A stretch of DNA of 5,838 nt from NCBI GenBank assembly GCA_013215865.1, contig JABSQL010000022.1:1-5838 (forward strand), in the 5' to 3' direction. Below the pieces are notes generated by a model. That model was not told where the DNA came from and did no database searches. It saw only the letters and a list, made by a program, of their open reading frames with translations. The DNA comes from Candidatus Margulisiibacteriota bacterium. Lineage in GTDB: Bacteria > Margulisbacteria > Marinamargulisbacteria > DT-59. Below, piece after piece: positions 5,391 through 5,838 of this stretch. A program made the position numbers and the translations under genes. The first letter of the stretch is position 1, and every line of letters begins with the position of its first letter.

Positions 5391-5838
5391 GATAAACTAA
5401 AATCCACAACAATGTGTATCACTTCTCCTGAAATAAATTCAGGAGAGATTCGAGGCTTGCTATCTAATTTATAAAGTTCTATTAAGAATGCGTGTATATT
5501 TTCAGATTTCAAATAACCTTTGAGTCGCCCTCTTTCTGATTTTAATTCTAGAGATGAAACTAAAACAGGCCACTTATCCATTTGAGAAAATACATCCCAA
5601 TATCGACGATTTTTGTACTCAACTTCTTGCATTTTCTGCTTTTGAACTTTCGTTCTCTCTATTTGATATTTTGCAACTTTATGGGATAACCGATCAATAT
5701 CATCCAACAGTGACGGCATCTGAAGATTCACATAAATTAAGCCAATCGTTAATATGCTCATACCCACTATGTTAAAGCCCAATAACAATCGAAACGGGGA
5801 GAATATATTCCCCAAAAGTATAGGCAGGCCCACGATAT
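5387..5838 (-). CDS. PilN/GspL-like inner-membrane platform protein (5' end cut by window)
   Basis: The frame is open to the right edge, so the true start is probably outside; a GTG at 5831-5833 could also start it (148 residues) but more likely is an internal valine. Seen, numbering from that GTG: one membrane helix (about 16-38, LLLGFNIVGMSILTIGLIYV), a charged coiled-coil-like stretch (about 42-72, DDIDRLSHKVAKYQIERTK), and a C-terminal ferredoxin-like domain (about 85-148). That domain has the PilN order: WPVLVSSLELK, GRLKGYLKSENIHAFLIELYKL, then SPEFISGEVIHIVVDFSLS. PilN/GspL bridges the cytoplasmic actin-like protein or ATPase to the PilO-like partner. If the missing part encodes an actin-like domain it would be GspL-like; if it is short, PilN-like. 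Its TGA overlaps the next gene's TTG by 4 bp, supporting an operon. Confidence 0.68.
   Translation of the reverse strand, partial: IVGLPILLGNIFSPFRLLLGFNIVGMSILTIGLIYVNLQMPSLLDDIDRLSHKVAKYQIERTKVQKQKMQEVEYKNRRYWDVFSQMDKWPVLVSSLELKSERGRLKGYLKSENIHAFLIELYKLDSKPRISPEFISGEVIHIVVDFSLS

Noticed and set aside
5554..5775. Plus-strand open frame of 73 codons
   Set aside because: Antisense to the PilN-like gene, with no start signal or known domain.
1..5838. CRISPR array, tRNA/rRNA genes, transposase or integrase, attachment sites
   Set aside because: No direct-repeat array, cloverleaf-like sequence, or transposase motif was seen; nearly all of the window is filled by the genes listed.

Overview
The window looks like chromosomal DNA of a Gram-negative bacterium, moderately AT-rich by eye. 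The best guess is Bacteroidota or a relative in the FCB group. This rests mainly on the heme A synthase, whose insert after the CPDWPKC motif and whose EYLNR motif resemble Bacteroidota homologues from memory. Most starts also lack a clear Shine-Dalgarno sequence. The outer-membrane barrel and the secretin confirm a two-membrane envelope. The taxon is an inference, not a sequence match.

Layout. (1) Positions 1-878, minus strand: heme A synthase (CtaA/COX15), cut by the left edge so the C-terminus is missing. (2) Positions 879-919: a 41-bp divergent promoter region with a TATAAT hexamer almost on top of the next start codon. (3) Positions 920-3918, plus strand: a tight three-gene operon. It encodes a YaiO-family outer-membrane beta-barrel, a membrane-anchored protein with three tandem phosphatase-like repeats (only the first keeps the HCx5R active site), and an integral-membrane kinase of the dolichol/phytol kinase family. 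The N-terminus of the middle gene is ambiguous: an ATGA-coupled start at 1741 is in a different frame from the main body. (4) Positions 3919-3988: an AT-rich convergent spacer. (5) Positions 3989-5838, minus strand: part of a type IV pilus or type II secretion operon with a PilN/GspL-like protein (cut by the right edge), a PilO/GspM-like protein and an unusually short secretin. All three overlap by a few bases. A perfect 17-bp inverted repeat lies inside the last codons of the secretin gene.

How they may work together. The pilus/secretion genes form an inner-membrane assembly platform plus an outer-membrane pore. The plus-strand operon is the most novel part. It combines an outer-membrane barrel, a phosphatase-like protein predicted to face the periplasm and a lipid-alcohol kinase homologue, which suggests an undescribed pathway for a lipid-linked or phosphorylated envelope component. 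That function is inferred from families and gene order only. No RNA genes, insertion sequences, CRISPR arrays or attachment sites were seen.
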